Part shown: positions 26,705 to 36,511 of the stretch, piece by piece | Numbering within the stretch: the first letter of the stretch is position 1 | Layout of the letters: each line of letters starts with the position of its first letter | Assembly: GCA_017461725.1 (NCBI GenBank) | Contig: JAFTXG010000018.1 | Span: forward strand, 1-64,000 | Length of the DNA: 64,000 nt | Reading direction: 5' to 3' | DNA from: Lachnospiraceae bacterium | GTDB taxonomy: Bacteria; Bacillota; Clostridia; Lachnospirales; Lachnospiraceae | The notes under the pieces: generated by a model | What the model saw: the letters and a program-made list of their open reading frames with translations, nothing else | What the model was told of the DNA's origin: nothing | Database searches by the model: none | Position numbers and translations under genes: made by a program

Positions 26705-29263
26705 ATGGAGGCATTATTTCTCAATCTTTTGAACATGAGCATAACCACCGGTTGGCTGGTGCTGGCGGTGATTCTGTTCCGTGTGCTGTTTCGGAAAGCA
26801 CCGAAGTCCCTTCGGGTGATACTCTGGGCATTGGTGGGTATTCGCCTGATGTTTCCGTTCTCCATCGAGAGCGTAGTCAGTCTGATTCCCAGTGCGGAGA
26901 CCGTGCCGGTGGAGGTTCTGGAGACCGGCATGCCGGCGGTCCATACCGGGATTCAGGCGGTGAATACGGTGATCAACACGCAGCTGAATGAGCTGGCGGA
27001 AGCCCTCGAGGATGGAACGATTTCGTTTATCGGCGGGTCGGAGGTGGGCGCCGAGATCAGTACAGAGACAGATATTGAGATCAATCCCGCGCAGGAGCTC
27101 ACCCGGTGGGCGGCCGTGGGCTGGATCGTTGGCATGGCGGTGATGCTTCTCTACACGGTGATCAGTTATCTGCGGATAGCCCGAAAAGTCAGAGAGGCGG
27201 TGCCGGGGGAAGAGAGTGGCATCTGGCTGTGCGACCATATCTCCACGCCCTTTATCCTGGGCATTTTCCGCCCTCAGATATATCTGCCGTCGACCATGAC
27301 CGAGCAGGATATGGAGTACGTCATCGCCCACGAGAGGGCACATTTGAAGCGAAAAGATCACTGGTGGAAGCCGCTGGGCTTTCTGCTGCTCGCGGTGTAC
27401 TGGTTTAATCCCTTGATATGGATCGCTTATGTGCTTCTCTGTCGCGATATTGAGCTGGCCTGTGACGAGCGGGTGATCCGGGAGATGGGCGCGGAGAGCA
27501 AGAAGCCCTACTCCGACGCGCTGATCAATTGCAGCGTTTCGCGGAAGATGATCGCGGCCTGCCCGCTGGCTTTCGGAGAGGTCGGTGTGAAGGGTCGGAT
27601 CAAATCTGTTCTGAATTATAAAAAGCCCGGTTTCTGGGTGCTGATCGTCGCGCTGGTCGGCAGTATCATTGTTGCGGTGTGCTTCCTCACTGATCCGCCC
27701 GGGAACAATCTGGACGCAAAGCTTCAGGTATTTATCGATTGCGAGATCGCTAATCATAATCAGTCGGAGAAAAGTGTGGACAATTTCTGTTGTCTGGACT
27801 GGGAGGTCCTGGGGAGAGAGCGGTTCGGTAGTCGGACCACGGTTTATCTGTGGGCACTGTATCAGGAGTACAGTTACGACAATGGTCTGGAGGTGGAGGC
27901 CGGCTCCCACATGCCGGTTGTGATCACGGTAGATTACGACGGCTACAACTACGAGTTGGTAGAGTATTGGACTCCCAGAGACGGTTCCTACTGGGTTGAG
28001 GATATCCGCGGCAAATTCCCGGCGTATCTGTGGGGCAAGGCGACGGATTCCCAGCGGTATATCAAGGAACAGTTAGCGGACTGCGACCGGATGGCGGAGG
28101 AACATTTTGCGGAGGTTGTCATTGGCGATGAGGAGTATGATTTGCGATATGAATTCAAATACTCCGAGGATGCTATAAAACCCACTATTCTGCTCAATAG
28201 CGTAGATCGGACCTTTCGGTTGGTGTTTTCCGGATACAGCAGTTATCTTCCTGAGGGAAATTACATCATTGCAGAGGGTGGAATACTTGTCCTTCTTGAT
28301 GGGGAAAACCGCTATCGCTTTAATCGTGAGAATGGGGTATATATGTTTGATGCAGCAAAATCATCACCCGCACCCATTCCCGATAGGGCTGGGTTTCAAC
28401 AGGTGAAAGAGGGTCTGTCAGAAGAGGAGTGGAATGCTCCGCCGGATGATAAACAGGTCGCATTTCCTGCTGAGGCTATCGTGGATGGACGCATCATCTA
28501 TCGATATCCATATTCCGTTGAATCGCTGGATCCCTGCATCGTTTTTTATCCGGATGAACAAAAGTTTTCATTCTTTCATTCGGCATTTAGTGCGTTCTTG
28601 TTTTTCGGGAGATATGAGAAGGTTGGAGATATCCTTACGCTAAAAATGTATGATCTCGATGCGGAGCTGAAATTCCGCGAGGTGGACGGTAATTACGTTT
28701 TTCTGGCGGAGGAGTCGATGAAAATTCCTACGTACCGATACGCCGCAAGCGAATCGAAAAAGATGAGCTCTGTTCCCGACGGAGCAGTGTTTGAACTGGT
28801 ATTGCCGGATAAAATCCTGAATCTGACTGAACCTCCCAGAATGGTGGTGTATCAGGCTCACGAGATGGTGGAAGCAACCATCGGGAACACTGTGTGGGAT
28901 TATGAGCTGGATGATGGTACACGATGTCAACTCGTAGGCTGCGGCAGCGCCATGTATGAGAATCGGGATCGGCTGAATGTGATAAATTTGGAAGAGGATG
29001 ACCCCTTATTGATGTGGCTGCAGTTTGGCGTGGATCCCGATAAAATCACGGTGACCTGCTGGAATCTGGACGAGGAAAATCCCGAGCCGGAGATCCTCGA
29101 GACAGATGATGTTGTTTGGCATCTTTATCCGAAGGACGGCAATTACGTTTACGAGATCAAGGCCGAGTGGACGGAGTTTCCACGCTTCAGCGGTACAGTG
29201 GAGTATGGATTCTGTGCGCGAAAATCGGTTATAGAGACCGAGGCGGGCACGGGAAATAATTGA
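26705..29263 (+). CDS. M56 (BlaR1-type) membrane metallopeptidase with unusual sensor region
   Basis: 852 residues. The N-terminal membrane protease domain has helices at about 12-30, 38-58 and 138-158 and the zinc motif H209-ERA-H213, then another helix pair near 225-245. After a further helix (about 317-337) come some 510 extracellular residues. They lack the SxxK/KTG penicillin-binding domain of BlaR1 and instead show several beta-rich stretches (WEVLGRERFGSRTTVYLWALY; YRFNRENGVYMFD; GTVEYGFCARKS), so the signal sensed is unknown. ATG 26705 has GAGGAGG at the right distance; GTG 26699 is less likely. Confidence 0.85.
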   Translation: MEALFLNLLNMSITTGWLVLAVILFRVLFRKAPKSLRVILWALVGIRLMFPFSIESVVSLIPSAETVPVEVLETGMPAVHTGIQAVNTVINTQLNELAEALEDGTISFIGGSEVGAEISTETDIEINPAQELTRWAAVGWIVGMAVMLLYTVISYLRIARKVREAVPGEESGIWLCDHISTPFILGIFRPQIYLPSTMTEQDMEYVIAHERAHLKRKDHWWKPLGFLLLAVYWFNPLIWIAYVLLCRDIELACDERVIREMGAESKKPYSDALINCSVSRKMIAACPLAFGEVGVKGRIKSVLNYKKPGFWVLIVALVGSIIVAVCFLTDPPGNNLDAKLQVFIDCEIANHNQSEKSVDNFCCLDWEVLGRERFGSRTTVYLWALYQEYSYDNGLEVEAGSHMPVVITVDYDGYNYELVEYWTPRDGSYWVEDIRGKFPAYLWGKATDSQRYIKEQLADCDRMAEEHFAEVVIGDEEYDLRYEFKYSEDAIKPTILLNSVDRTFRLVFSGYSSYLPEGNYIIAEGGILVLLDGENRYRFNRENGVYMFDAAKSSPAPIPDRAGFQQVKEGLSEEEWNAPPDDKQVAFPAEAIVDGRIIYRYPYSVESLDPCIVFYPDEQKFSFFHSAFSAFLFFGRYEKVGDILTLKMYDLDAELKFREVDGNYVFLAEESMKIPTYRYAASESKKMSSVPDGAVFELVLPDKILNLTEPPRMVVYQAHEMVEATIGNTVWDYELDDGTRCQLVGCGSAMYENRDRLNVINLEEDDPLLMWLQFGVDPDKITVTCWNLDEENPEPEILETDDVVWHLYPKDGNYVYEIKAEWTEFPRFSGTVEYGFCARKSVIETEAGTGNN

Positions 29264-29272
29264 CAAAAACGG

Positions 29273-29304
29273 GCCCTGCGGAGGTGATTCTGCGGGGCTT
29301 GTTT
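29273..29304 (+). terminator. terminator after the BlaI/M56 operon
   Basis: GCCCTGCGGA (29273-29282) pairs with TCTGCGGGGC (29289-29298) with two G-U pairs, followed by TTGTTT. Confidence 0.6.
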
Positions 29305-29361
29305 GCGCAAAAAAAGCATACATAAAATACAAGCAAATAATGCGTTTACAAATGTTAGACA

Positions 29362-29390
29362 TTGACAACAGATCGGTGATCTGATATGAT
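29362..29390 (+). promoter_or_regulatory. sigma-A promoter of the TraB-type lipoprotein gene
   Basis: TTGACA at 29362-29367 and TATGAT at 29385-29390 with a 17-bp spacer, 38 bp upstream of ATG 29429. Confidence 0.8.
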
Positions 29391-29428
29391 AAAATTATAA
29401 CGAAATACGAAGAAAGGCGGCAAAATTG

Positions 29429-31834
29429 ATGAAAAAAGCATTATTACTGATTTTATGTGCAGCGATGATCGTGACCATGGCAGCCTGCGGTGATGCCCAG
29501 ACAGAGACTCCCGAGACTACTGTAGCCCCCACCGAAGCAACTGCCGCCCCCACCGAAGCCCCTACGGAGGCACCGACGGAACCGGAGCCTACGGCACAGG
29601 AGATTTACGCTCAGGCGATCGAGAAACTGAGTGAGATGGATTCCATGACATTGGAGATCAGTGCCAATACGAAGACAGTGTTGGGTAATCAGACGTTTAC
29701 GGAGAAAAGTTCACAAACGCTGGTGTTACAAAACATGGGAGAGACATCTTTTGCTGCTTCCCTGCAGGATACCACCTATCTGGGTACATATTGTACCAAG
29801 AGTGGAGAAATTTATGTGGATGGAACCCTGTATTTTAATATTACTCCAGATGGAAATATGCGTGCAACGCGGGTGAATTATAAGACCGAGATGGGCGCGG
29901 AGGAGTATTTAGATCGGATGATTCCGGCGCAGTTGTTGGATGCCGGTCTGTATGAGACCATTGAAAAGACAGGGGAAAATCAGTTGCTCTTTTCAGCGGC
30001 GAACGGACTGGAGGAGTGGGCTGAAATAGATGGTGCAGTGATAAAAGAAGGAAGCGGAACAGCATTATTGAGTGAAAGCGGAGCGCTGTCCGGAAGTACC
30101 TATCGTGTGATTTATCAGTTGGGAACAGCAGAAGTGACCTATGAGGTATCGGTAGAAATTATTGCTGATGAGGCAGCGGCGATAGAAGCACCTGACAATG
30201 CAGATAATTATCGGCTGTTGGAAGGAACGGCATATCTTGGACCGTATTTGCTGCAGCGTGCAATGGGATGCATTTATCAGATGGATACGACAACGATTGT
30301 GGAGACAGAATCTGCTTTCAGTGCGGCTACCGGGTGGTCGTATGTATATCAGGAGACGACAAATACATATATCGGATCGGATACAAAACTGGCAAAATTC
30401 GATTATGTTTACCAGCTGACCGATTTATATACCGGAGAGACCTATTATGATGATGTAATCAGCGAATTGTTCGAAAACGGTAAATATACATATACCTATA
30501 ATAACGGGAAACCGGACGAGTATGAGCTCCAGTATTCGGTGATTTCAGATGCACTCTGGGAAGCTAATGTGAAAGCGATCCCTCAGCAGTCGTTCATTGC
30601 TTCCTATGAGGTTGGAAATTATGGTGGGATGATATTGCTGGAGTATCAGCTCAGCGAAACTGCGGACAAGAAACTGACTACCGGTGTGGCCGGATTGATG
30701 TTTGCGGAGGCTGATACATTGGATAATCTGGCATCTGCCTATCGGACAGAGAATGCTACCGGATATATCGGCTTTGATGCAGCGACGGGTATTCCCACTG
30801 CGGTTGGGTTCGATTACACGGGAGTTCATACGATTGAAGGTGTAGAGTATCAGTTGGTCTATGCACTGGGCCGTACATTCATGACAGGACAGGATGCTGC
30901 ATATGAGACCATTACCGGTAATTCTTTGGAAGACGATGGTGAGAATGAAGGAGCAACCCCCCTGTTTTACAAGGTTACCGGAGCAGATGGGCAGCAGATG
31001 TGGCTGCTGGGAACGATACATGTCGGAGATGAGCGGACAGATGGTCTCCCTGAGGAGATTTGGGCTGCGTTCGATTCTGCAGATTCGTTAGCGGTAGAAT
31101 TTGATATGGATGCGTTTACGGAACAGACGGAGAATGATCCCCAGTTTGCATCACAGCTGCTGCAGTTGTATGTATATTCGGACGGGACTACAACGCAGGA
31201 TCATATTTCTGACCCGGAAGTGTATGAGTGCGCATTAAAGCGGATGAAGGCTTCCGGCATGATGAATTCTACGGTCGAGGCCATGAAGGCATACATCTGG
31301 GCTCAGAATCTCGGCAACTATAGCATGGAGTGGAATTACGAACTGTCCTCCGACGAAGGAATGGATCAGCGTCTTCTGGATCGCGCGAAGGAGCAGGAAA
31401 AGAAAATACTTGAGGTGGAATCGGGACTTTCACAGCTCACCATGCTTACCGGATTTTCCGATGAATTACAGGAAATGTTGTTGGCCAGCGCCGTATTTAC
31501 GACGCCAGTGGAGGAGATTATCGCGACCAATGAGTTGTATGAACTTTGGTGTGCGGGAGATGAGGCGGAATTGATTGCCTATCTGTACGGCGAGGATGAA
31601 CCCCAAGAGGGTGAAGAGGAGATGACCGAGGAGGAAAAACTTCTCTACGAAGAATATGAGAAGGCGATGGAGACGGACCGCAATGCTGCGATGCTGGAGG
31701 TGGCAAAGGGTTACCTGGAGAGCGGAGAGGTTGTGTTCTATGCGGTAGGTCTTGCTCATCTGATTGCGGAGGATGGACTGGTCAATACACTGAGAGAGGC
31801 AGGCTACACCGTGGAACTGGTACCTTACTCATGA
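29429..31834 (+). CDS. lipoprotein with C-terminal TraB/GumN-like domain
   Basis: 801 residues. The signal peptide ends in TMAAC with Cys20; a Thr/Pro/Glu-rich spacer (about 22-55) follows, then a beta-rich region (about 56-500) that I cannot assign, with several DYVYQLTDLYTGETYYDD-like strands. The last 290 residues are TraB/GumN-like: WLLGTIHVGD (GxxH motif) and the late AVGLAHLIAEDGLV. Members are proposed metalloproteases, but function is not established. It stands alone with its own promoter and terminator. TTG 29426 is a weaker start alternative. Confidence 0.82.
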   Translation: MKKALLLILCAAMIVTMAACGDAQTETPETTVAPTEATAAPTEAPTEAPTEPEPTAQEIYAQAIEKLSEMDSMTLEISANTKTVLGNQTFTEKSSQTLVLQNMGETSFAASLQDTTYLGTYCTKSGEIYVDGTLYFNITPDGNMRATRVNYKTEMGAEEYLDRMIPAQLLDAGLYETIEKTGENQLLFSAANGLEEWAEIDGAVIKEGSGTALLSESGALSGSTYRVIYQLGTAEVTYEVSVEIIADEAAAIEAPDNADNYRLLEGTAYLGPYLLQRAMGCIYQMDTTTIVETESAFSAATGWSYVYQETTNTYIGSDTKLAKFDYVYQLTDLYTGETYYDDVISELFENGKYTYTYNNGKPDEYELQYSVISDALWEANVKAIPQQSFIASYEVGNYGGMILLEYQLSETADKKLTTGVAGLMFAEADTLDNLASAYRTENATGYIGFDAATGIPTAVGFDYTGVHTIEGVEYQLVYALGRTFMTGQDAAYETITGNSLEDDGENEGATPLFYKVTGADGQQMWLLGTIHVGDERTDGLPEEIWAAFDSADSLAVEFDMDAFTEQTENDPQFASQLLQLYVYSDGTTTQDHISDPEVYECALKRMKASGMMNSTVEAMKAYIWAQNLGNYSMEWNYELSSDEGMDQRLLDRAKEQEKKILEVESGLSQLTMLTGFSDELQEMLLASAVFTTPVEEIIATNELYELWCAGDEAELIAYLYGEDEPQEGEEEMTEEEKLLYEEYEKAMETDRNAAMLEVAKGYLESGEVVFYAVGLAHLIAEDGLVNTLREAGYTVELVPYS

Positions 31835-31884
31835 GTGGCTTGACTTTAATTGATTGCCAAATTAAACAGGATTAACGATGCAGA

Positions 31885-31917
31885 TTCCCCCGGCAGTGTT
31901 TTCTGCCGGGGGATTTG
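31885..31917 (+). terminator. strong rho-independent terminator
   Basis: CCCCCGGCAG (31887-31896), a six-base loop, and CTGCCGGGGG (31903-31912) pair perfectly, followed by ATTTGT, 53 bp after the lipoprotein stop codon. Confidence 0.8.
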
Positions 31918-31936
31918 TCGGCTCTGATGATTTTGA

Positions 31937-31965
31937 TTGCCTTTGTTGGACAGTAGAGGTATAAT
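31937..31965 (+). promoter_or_regulatory. probable promoter of the peptidase operon
   Basis: TTGCCT (31937-31942), 17-bp spacer, TATAAT (31960-31965), 74 bp before the M42 peptidase start. Confidence 0.6.
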
Positions 31966-32038
31966 TGTCACAATAGGAGCTTGCCGGAAGCGACAGGATT
32001 TTGACCTTGGGTGAAGAAAAAGAGAGGGAGGAATACAA

Positions 32039-33127
32039 ATGGCAGATATCAAATTGATCGAAGATCTCACCAACGCCTTTGGCCCCAGTGGGTTCGAGGA
32101 GGAAGTTTGCAGAATGATCAAAAAACACACGTCTGGGTTTGAAGTCACCAACGACGCGATGTGCAATGTATACATGAAACAGTCCGATTTTTCGGGCAGA
32201 AAGCCGGTCATCATGCTGGACGCCCACACCGACGAGTGCGGCATGATGGTTCAGAGTATCCGGGAGAACGGCTTGCTTAACTTCGTGACGCTGGGCAGTG
32301 TCCATGTGACCAATCTTCCGGCCCACGCAGTTATTGTCCGCAACCGCCAGGGAAAAAAGATCAAGGGCATCATCACCTCCAAGCCGGTGCATTTCATCCG
32401 GGGAACCAAGGCGGATTCCTGTGAGCTGAATATCGAGGAACTGGCCATCGATGTGGGTGCCTGCAGCAAGCGGGAGGTCATGGAGGTGTTCGGCATCCGG
32501 GTGGGAGACCCGGTGGTACCGGATATTCAGTTTGAGTACAATGAGGAGCTGGGGCTCTGCTACGGAAAGGCCTTCGACAATCGTATGGGCTGTGTCTGCA
32601 TCGTCGAGACCATGAGAGCACTGCGGGGCGAAGAATTGGCGGTGGATGTGGTCGGAGCCTTTGCGGTACAGGAGGAGGCCGGAATGAGAGGTGCCACTGT
32701 GACGTCGCAGGTGGTTAAACCGGATCTTGCCATCGTGTTTGAGGGCTCTCCGGCGGATGATTTCTATTACAGCGCCGGGCTGGCGCAGGGAAGCCTGAGA
32801 AAGGGTACCCAGATCCGTCACATGGATGTGAGCTACATCTCCAACCCGGAGTTTATCCGGCTGGCACAGGAGATCGGAGATAAATACGGGATCCGCTATC
32901 AGGACGCGGTACGAAGAGGCGGCGGTACCGACGCCGGAAAGATCAGTCTGGAGGGGAAGGCAGTGCCTGTGCTGGTGCTGGGCATTCCGTCCCGGTATGT
33001 TCATACACAGAGCAATTTCTGCGCCATGGAGGACATCGATGCCACTATCCGGATGGCGGTTGAGGTGATCCGGGCGCTGAATGAGGAGACCATGGCACGG
33101 ATATTGAGAAAAGACATACTGAAATAA
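32039..33127 (+). CDS. M42 family aminopeptidase
   Basis: A 362-residue M42 metallopeptidase. It starts with TNAFGPSGFE, the substrate-binding signature. Two-metal ligands appear in LDAHTDE (His63, Asp65), KAFDNRMGC, VQEEAGMRGA (catalytic Glu pair) and the C-terminal YVHTQSN. Members form large tetrahedral cytoplasmic complexes that degrade oligopeptides from the N-terminus. GAGGGAGG precedes the ATG. Two more peptidase genes follow, suggesting a peptide-utilisation operon. Confidence 0.92.
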   Translation: MADIKLIEDLTNAFGPSGFEEEVCRMIKKHTSGFEVTNDAMCNVYMKQSDFSGRKPVIMLDAHTDECGMMVQSIRENGLLNFVTLGSVHVTNLPAHAVIVRNRQGKKIKGIITSKPVHFIRGTKADSCELNIEELAIDVGACSKREVMEVFGIRVGDPVVPDIQFEYNEELGLCYGKAFDNRMGCVCIVETMRALRGEELAVDVVGAFAVQEEAGMRGATVTSQVVKPDLAIVFEGSPADDFYYSAGLAQGSLRKGTQIRHMDVSYISNPEFIRLAQEIGDKYGIRYQDAVRRGGGTDAGKISLEGKAVPVLVLGIPSRYVHTQSNFCAMEDIDATIRMAVEVIRALNEETMARILRKDILK

Positions 33128-33178
33128 AGACGTACCGACGTGAAAATATAATTTAAAGATATTGCTGGGAGTGTTGAG

Positions 33179-35245
33179 ATGGAAAGAGTACAGATTGATG
33201 ATTTTGGAAAGTTAAATTATTTGTCCGAGCTGGCCGTGTCGCCCGACGGAAAGGCACTGGCTTTTGTGTGCAGTCAGGCCGATGTGAAGGAAAATTGCTA
33301 TAAGTCTGCCATCTGGATCATGGAGAACGGAAAGTGCCGTCGCCTGACCACCGGTGGAAATGAGGCGGGCTTTCAGTGGCTGGACGCGGAGCACATCATG
33401 TTCCCCGGCGATCGGAAAAAAGCGCACAAGCCCGCACCGGGACAGGCTGTCACGGTGTACAATATCATCAATATCCACGGTGGCGAGGCGGAGGAGTATT
33501 TCACCGTGCCCATGAAGTGCGGAAAGATCGTGAAGATCAGCGACAGCGAGTTTCTGTTGACCGCCATCTACGACCACTATGGCATTGACATCACCGGGCT
33601 GGAGGGTGCCGAGAAGGAGGCTGCCATCGCGCAGATCGAGGAAAACAAGGACTATGAGGTGTTCGACGAGCTTCCCTTCTGGAGCAACGGCAAGGGTGTG
33701 ATCAACAAAAAGCGCAGCCGCCTGTACCGCTATGACAGGGAAAGCAAGGAACTGACGCTTTTGAGCCCCGAGTGGATGAATGTGGGCGGTTTTGACTACG
33801 ACGAGACCACGGATAGGGTTGTATATTACGGCTCCGAGTATCAGTGGATCGACGAGCGAAAGAGCGATATGTATGTGTGCCGGGTACTCGGAGAGAATCA
33901 TGCCCAGTCTGAGCAGATGCTGTGTGAATCAGGGCAAGGAGAACAGAGACAGAGTGAACAGGTACAGATCCGGCTTGACCGCCGCTTCAGCGTGAACTCC
34001 GCGGTCTGGGCGGGCGGAAGCATTTTCTTTTCGGCATCCGACGGTATGCGCTATGGCACGGCGGAGAATCCCTGTCAGTTCATTGCTGACCCGGTGACCG
34101 GACAGTGGGGAATGATCACGGATCTGGACTGCAGTATGCACTCCAGCGTGGGCTCCGATGCCCGTCACGGCGGGGGCAGCAGCTCCAAGGTCATCGACGG
34201 CGACTGGTATTTTTCCAGCACGAGAGGGTTCAATACAGCTATCGTAAAATTGTCGGCGGACGGTAACGAGGAGATAATTTCTCCTGATATCAGCGGTTCG
34301 ATTGATTGTTGGGATTACTTTGGAGGAAAATTTTATTGTGTAGGAATGAGAAACGGAGGCCTTCAGGAAATCTATTCGTTCGAGGCAGGGGGCCAGACTG
34401 AGGAAAAGCTGACCTCATTTAACGATGAATATTTGAGCACCCACGCGGTGAGTCAGCTGAGGTCTTTAACTTTTGTGGACAGCGACGGTGTGGAGATCGA
34501 CGGCTGGGTGATCGAGCCGGTGGACTATGATCCTGAGAAGTCATACCCCGCGATTCTGGATGTGCACGGCGGCCCCAAGACTGTCTACGGCGAGGTGTTC
34601 TTCCACGAGATGCAGCTGTGGGCGGGCGAGGGATACTTTGTGTTCTTCTGCAATCCACGCGGCGGAGACGGCAAGGGCAACGAGTTCGCCGATATTGCCG
34701 GACCGAATTACGGCGTGAAGGACTACAATGACCTGATGGAGTTCACCGACAAGGTGCTGGAGGCATATCCTCAGATTGACCGATCACGGGTTGGCATGAC
34801 CGGCGGAAGCTACGGCGGTTTCATGGCCAACTGGATCGTGGGCCACACTGACCGGTTTGCGGCGGTGGCGTCCCAGCGCAGTATCTCCAACTTTATCAGC
34901 AAGTGTCTGACCACTGACATCGGTTATTATCATAATCTGAGCGCAGTGCAGAGCGATCCCTGGTCCTCACCCGAGGAGATGTGGAACCGTTCACCGTTAA
35001 AGTATGCGGACAAATGCGTGACCCCGACTCTGTTTATTCAGTCCGACGAGGATTATCGCTGCTGGATGGCTGACGCGATCCAGATGTTCACCGCGTTGCG
35101 GATGCACGGCTGCCCCACCAGACTGTGTCTGTTCCACGGGGAGAACCATGAGCTTTCCCGCAACGGAAAGCCCAAGCACCGCATCCGCAGACTGAGGGAG
35201 ATCACGGACTGGTTTGATACCTATCTGAAGAAGGAGGAAAATTGA
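33179..35245 (+). CDS. S9 family prolyl oligopeptidase-like peptidase
   Basis: A 688-residue two-domain serine peptidase. A beta-propeller (about residues 1-410, repeated SPDGKALAFV-type blades) precedes an alpha/beta hydrolase domain with nucleophile Ser544 in GGSYGG, the acid in SDEDYRC (about 622) and His657 in GENHE. It is cytoplasmic (no signal peptide) and probably an acylaminoacyl- or dipeptidyl-peptidase acting on peptides trimmed by its neighbours. It begins 51 bp after the M42 gene. Confidence 0.92.
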   Translation: MERVQIDDFGKLNYLSELAVSPDGKALAFVCSQADVKENCYKSAIWIMENGKCRRLTTGGNEAGFQWLDAEHIMFPGDRKKAHKPAPGQAVTVYNIINIHGGEAEEYFTVPMKCGKIVKISDSEFLLTAIYDHYGIDITGLEGAEKEAAIAQIEENKDYEVFDELPFWSNGKGVINKKRSRLYRYDRESKELTLLSPEWMNVGGFDYDETTDRVVYYGSEYQWIDERKSDMYVCRVLGENHAQSEQMLCESGQGEQRQSEQVQIRLDRRFSVNSAVWAGGSIFFSASDGMRYGTAENPCQFIADPVTGQWGMITDLDCSMHSSVGSDARHGGGSSSKVIDGDWYFSSTRGFNTAIVKLSADGNEEIISPDISGSIDCWDYFGGKFYCVGMRNGGLQEIYSFEAGGQTEEKLTSFNDEYLSTHAVSQLRSLTFVDSDGVEIDGWVIEPVDYDPEKSYPAILDVHGGPKTVYGEVFFHEMQLWAGEGYFVFFCNPRGGDGKGNEFADIAGPNYGVKDYNDLMEFTDKVLEAYPQIDRSRVGMTGGSYGGFMANWIVGHTDRFAAVASQRSISNFISKCLTTDIGYYHNLSAVQSDPWSSPEEMWNRSPLKYADKCVTPTLFIQSDEDYRCWMADAIQMFTALRMHGCPTRLCLFHGENHELSRNGKPKHRIRRLREITDWFDTYLKKEEN

Positions 35246-35247
35246 CG

Positions 35248-36456
35248 ATGTGTGATACCATAGGAAGACTTCACGGCACGCCGACACCTATCTTTGCAAA
35301 GAACAGTGACCGCAGCCCCAACGAGCTGCAGGTGCTGGAGTGGTACCCGGCGGCCGCTCACACTGAGAAAAAAGTTATGACCACCTACATAGAGGTGGAT
35401 CAGGTGAAGGAGACCAAGGCACACATGCTGTCCCGCCCCATCTGGCTGTGGGGAGGGGAGATCGGTGTCAATGAGTGCGGTGTCTGCATCGGCAATGAGG
35501 CCGTATTCACCAAGGGCAGATATGATGACATGGGACTGACCGGTATGGATATGGTCCGCATTGCGCTGGAGCGCAGTGAGAGCGCAAAGGAAGCGCTGGA
35601 CTGGCTGATCCGGGTGCTGGAGCAGTACGGTCAGGGTGGAAACTGTGGCTTCGACCACAGCTTTTACTATGACAACGGATTTCTGGTCATGGACCGGAAT
35701 GAGATATACATCCTGCAGACTGCAGGAAAGAACTGGGTATATAAAAAGACCGACTGTGAGGCGATCTCCAACCGCCTTTCCATCGGCAGGGACGGTGACG
35801 CCTACAGCGGAGAGGTGTGCGATTTCGCGAGAAAGTATACGGATCCGGTAGTAACCACTGCGTCCAAATCCGGACAGAGAAGACGGATGTGTTCCTGTGC
35901 GCTGGAGAAGGCCACGTCACTGCAGGAAATGTTTGGCGCGCTTCGCCAGCATGAGGACGAGACTGCACCTCTCTGCCGCGGAAGTGTGGGCAGTCCCTGC
36001 ATGCACTTCGGTGCCAAGATCGGCGACCACACCACCCAGTCCCTGGCGGTGGAACTGCCGGAAAACGGTCAGATCCGCCTGTGGGCGACGGGACGTTCCA
36101 TGCCCTGCGTGTCCATCTTCAAGCCCTTCCTTCTGGGCAATGAGCTTGTAGCTCCCTTCTTTGCAGCGGAGGATGAGCGGGCGAAGGCCTACTGGATGGA
36201 GGCGGAGAGGTTTAACCGCAAGCTGATCGGTCATATTCTCCCTGCCGAATACTACGCAGAGCGGGATGCCATCGAGTCGGAACTGATCAGACTCAGCCAG
36301 AACGCGGATGCGAAAGCCATGCACGAGCTGAGCCTGCTGGCGGTGGAAAAAGAGCGGGCTTTTGTGGAAAAGTGGAAGAAAGCAGCACTTACCGAGGGGA
36401 AAACCTCGGAAATTTTCCGTGAAAACTGGATGAAAAAGAACGAGCAGTTGAAATGA
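35248..36456 (+). CDS. C69 family dipeptidase (Ntn hydrolase)
   Basis: 402 residues starting MCDTIG. In this family the N-terminal Cys freed after Met removal is the nucleophile, so Cys2 fixes the start at ATG 35248 (AAGGAGG upstream, 2 bp after the S9 stop codon) rather than at TTG 35242. Conserved features include FAKNSDRSPNE, ECGVCIGNEAVF and an SNRLSIGRDGD stretch. It hydrolyses dipeptides in the cytoplasm and completes the M42-S9-C69 peptidase set. Confidence 0.92.
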   Translation: MCDTIGRLHGTPTPIFAKNSDRSPNELQVLEWYPAAAHTEKKVMTTYIEVDQVKETKAHMLSRPIWLWGGEIGVNECGVCIGNEAVFTKGRYDDMGLTGMDMVRIALERSESAKEALDWLIRVLEQYGQGGNCGFDHSFYYDNGFLVMDRNEIYILQTAGKNWVYKKTDCEAISNRLSIGRDGDAYSGEVCDFARKYTDPVVTTASKSGQRRRMCSCALEKATSLQEMFGALRQHEDETAPLCRGSVGSPCMHFGAKIGDHTTQSLAVELPENGQIRLWATGRSMPCVSIFKPFLLGNELVAPFFAAEDERAKAYWMEAERFNRKLIGHILPAEYYAERDAIESELIRLSQNADAKAMHELSLLAVEKERAFVEKWKKAALTEGKTSEIFRENWMKKNEQLK

Positions 36457-36468
36457 GTTGCAGTTTAG

Positions 36469-36499
36469 CGCCGGCCGGTCAATTTTCGACAGGCCGGCG
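36469..36499. terminator. GC-rich hairpin between convergent genes
   Basis: CGCCGGCC (36469-36476) pairs with GGCCGGCG (36492-36499). No T-run follows on either strand, so this is a weak terminator call. Confidence 0.4.
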
Positions 36500-36511
36500 A
36501 TCGTATAGCGA

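Noticed and set aside
29429-29600. Tandem repeat in the Thr/Pro/Glu linker as a mobile repeat
   Set aside because: The ACCGAAGC-type repetition simply encodes a low-complexity spacer common in lipoproteins.
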